A DNA stretch of 7,220 nucleotides from assembly GCA_023440945.1 (NCBI GenBank), contig JAEZRL010000076.1, positions 1 to 7,220 of the forward strand, given 5' to 3'. Each line of letters opens with the position of its first letter. The first letter of the stretch is position 1. Origin of the DNA: Bacteroidota bacterium. GTDB taxonomy: Bacteria > Bacteroidota > Bacteroidia > Chitinophagales > Chitinophagaceae. The notes below the pieces were generated by a model. It had not been told where the DNA came from, did not search any database, and was given only the letters and a program-made list of their open reading frames with translations. Shown one piece after another: positions 6,545-7,220 of the stretch. The translations under genes and the position numbers were made by a program.

Positions 6545-7042
6545 ATGTTTAAAAAAAACGGCGTAGTAGCACTATACTTCAAATACAGTCTTTCCTGTGC
6601 TATTTTGTTTTGCATCCCGATGTTTATTTTCTTGAATGATCAAACCTATACAAAAACGTGGCTTTTATATCTGGGTAATGGCTTGTTTCTCGTAGGCGTT
6701 TTTATGTTCATGGTATTTTTCAATAACAAAAAAAACGAGAATGCGAGCTCTCAAACAATGATGATGGCCGGCCATACTGTTACCATAATGGGTATGATCA
6801 TTGCATTTATTATTGCTTTTATTGCTGCTCTGATACTCGTTCCTTCGGCGTTTGGTATGGGCGCTTCAAATAATGATCTCATGAATGCACCCCGGTCAAT
6901 GGACAGAGATGTAAACGATGGATTACTTTTTGTTCTATTTGCTGATACAATTTTAGGAAACATTGCTGCCGGTTCGTTTACTTCTCTTATCACTGCCTAT
7001 ACTTATAAACGAGACCAGGCCAGCGATAAGGCTAAGGTATAA
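6545..7042 (+). CDS. Hypothetical four-segment membrane protein
   Basis: I do not recognise this 165-residue protein. Hydrophobic segments lie at about residues 14-31, 39-60, 73-98 and 125-151. The N-terminus starts MFKKNG and the tail after the last segment is charged (YKRDQASDKAKV). A short hydrophilic loop at 60-72 is Asn/Lys/Ser-rich (NNKKNENASSQ), and the loop at 104-124 contains NNDLMNAPRSMDRDVND. The third and fourth segments are rich in Ala, Ile and Gly, which suggests tight helix packing. No enzymatic or transport motif is visible. The ATG at 6545 follows AT-rich DNA without a Shine-Dalgarno sequence, normal for this phylum. The gene is the first one to the right of the DnaA-box-like cluster. 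It ends only 6 bp from the stop of the convergent gene on its right, so the two transcripts probably overlap. Confidence 0.8.
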   Translation: MFKKNGVVALYFKYSLSCAILFCIPMFIFLNDQTYTKTWLLYLGNGLFLVGVFMFMVFFNNKKNENASSQTMMMAGHTVTIMGMIIAFIIAFIAALILVPSAFGMGASNNDLMNAPRSMDRDVNDGLLFVLFADTILGNIAAGSFTSLITAYTYKRDQASDKAKV

Positions 7043-7048
7043 GACTTC

Positions 7049-7220
7049 TTATCTGCGGCTTGCTATCAATAAATTAAGGTCGGTGAACTTAAGATCGAAA
7101 CGCTGACTGATATAAAAATTGGTAAGATAACCTTTGTATAAATAGATGCCATGACGAAGATTGAAATTGTGCCATAACATTTCATCTAATCCACCTACAT
7201 CTCCAGCATCCAATAACAAG
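7049..7220 (-). CDS. Probable alanine dehydrogenase-family protein, C-terminal fragment (5' end outside window)
   Basis: On the minus strand a frame is open from the right edge (first full codon ends at 7219) to TAA at 7049-7051, giving 56 C-terminal residues. The sequence contains GGLDEMLWHNFNLRHGIYLYKGYLTN, quoted here in part only as its key elements: a glycine-aspartate start, the core LRHGIYLYKG, then YLTN. It closes with FDLKFTDLNLLIASRR. This pattern of an R-x-G-x-Y-x-Y-x-G-x-L-T-N core followed by a DLNLL end resembles the terminus of Bacteroidota alanine dehydrogenases, NAD-dependent enzymes that interconvert alanine and pyruvate. The catalytic and NAD-binding parts lie outside the window, so the call is tentative. 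That it is the end of a real gene is likelier, given the compositional quality of the frame and the tight 6-bp convergent spacing. Confidence 0.5.
   Translation of the reverse strand, partial: LLLDAGDVGGLDEMLWHNFNLRHGIYLYKGYLTNFYISQRFDLKFTDLNLLIASRR

Noticed and set aside
6751..6993. Minus-strand open frame of 80 codons inside the small membrane protein gene
   Set aside because: It is antisense to hydrophobic segments, which commonly produce such apolar shadow frames.
1..7220. tRNA, rRNA, CRISPR array, insertion sequence or prophage remnant
   Set aside because: No cloverleaf-like element, regularly spaced direct repeats, transposase frame or terminal inverted repeats with target duplications were found on reading both strands.

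Overview
The window looks like a piece of a Bacteroidota chromosome, most likely from the Chitinophagaceae/Sphingobacteriales area. The evidence is the moderately AT-rich DNA, the absence of clear Shine-Dalgarno sequences, a TAnnTTTG-type -7 element, and the sequence character of DnaB (N-terminus MDLTNLNKDRK) and of the CcmE/CcmF pair. No mobile element, tRNA, rRNA or CRISPR array is visible.

Layout from left to right. (1) Positions 1-242 (+) hold the C-terminal end of a class I SAM-dependent methyltransferase, cut by the window edge. (2) Positions 292-3263 (-) hold a two-gene cytochrome c maturation unit, ccmE then ccmF. CcmE carries Cys instead of the usual haem-binding His (CxxxY type). 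CcmF keeps the WWD motif and all four expected histidines. (3) Positions 3264-3464 are a divergent promoter region. (4) Positions 3465-4253 (+) encode an unrecognised protein with about seven membrane segments. (5) Positions 4254-4457 are a convergent spacer with weak hairpins. (6) Positions 4458-6038 (-) encode the replicative helicase DnaB, without an intein, starting at GTG and ending in an acidic tip that resembles the C-terminus of SSB. (7) Positions 6039-6544 have no credible gene but are structured: a 9-bp inverted repeat, an A8T6 tract, and five DnaA-box-like nonamers in the same orientation, spaced close to whole helical turns. (8) Positions 6545-7042 (+) encode a small unrecognised four-segment membrane protein. 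(9) Positions 7049-7220 (-) hold the C-terminal end of a probable alanine dehydrogenase-family protein, cut by the right edge.

Functionally, ccmE and ccmF act together in covalent haem attachment to exported cytochromes c, with CcmE handing haem to CcmF. The most interesting non-coding part is the DnaA-box cluster upstream of dnaB. It could be a replication origin or a DnaA-controlled regulatory region for dnaB; the sequence alone cannot separate these. The genes are otherwise chromosomal housekeeping plus two uncharacterised membrane proteins. I see no sign of a defence system or a metabolic island.
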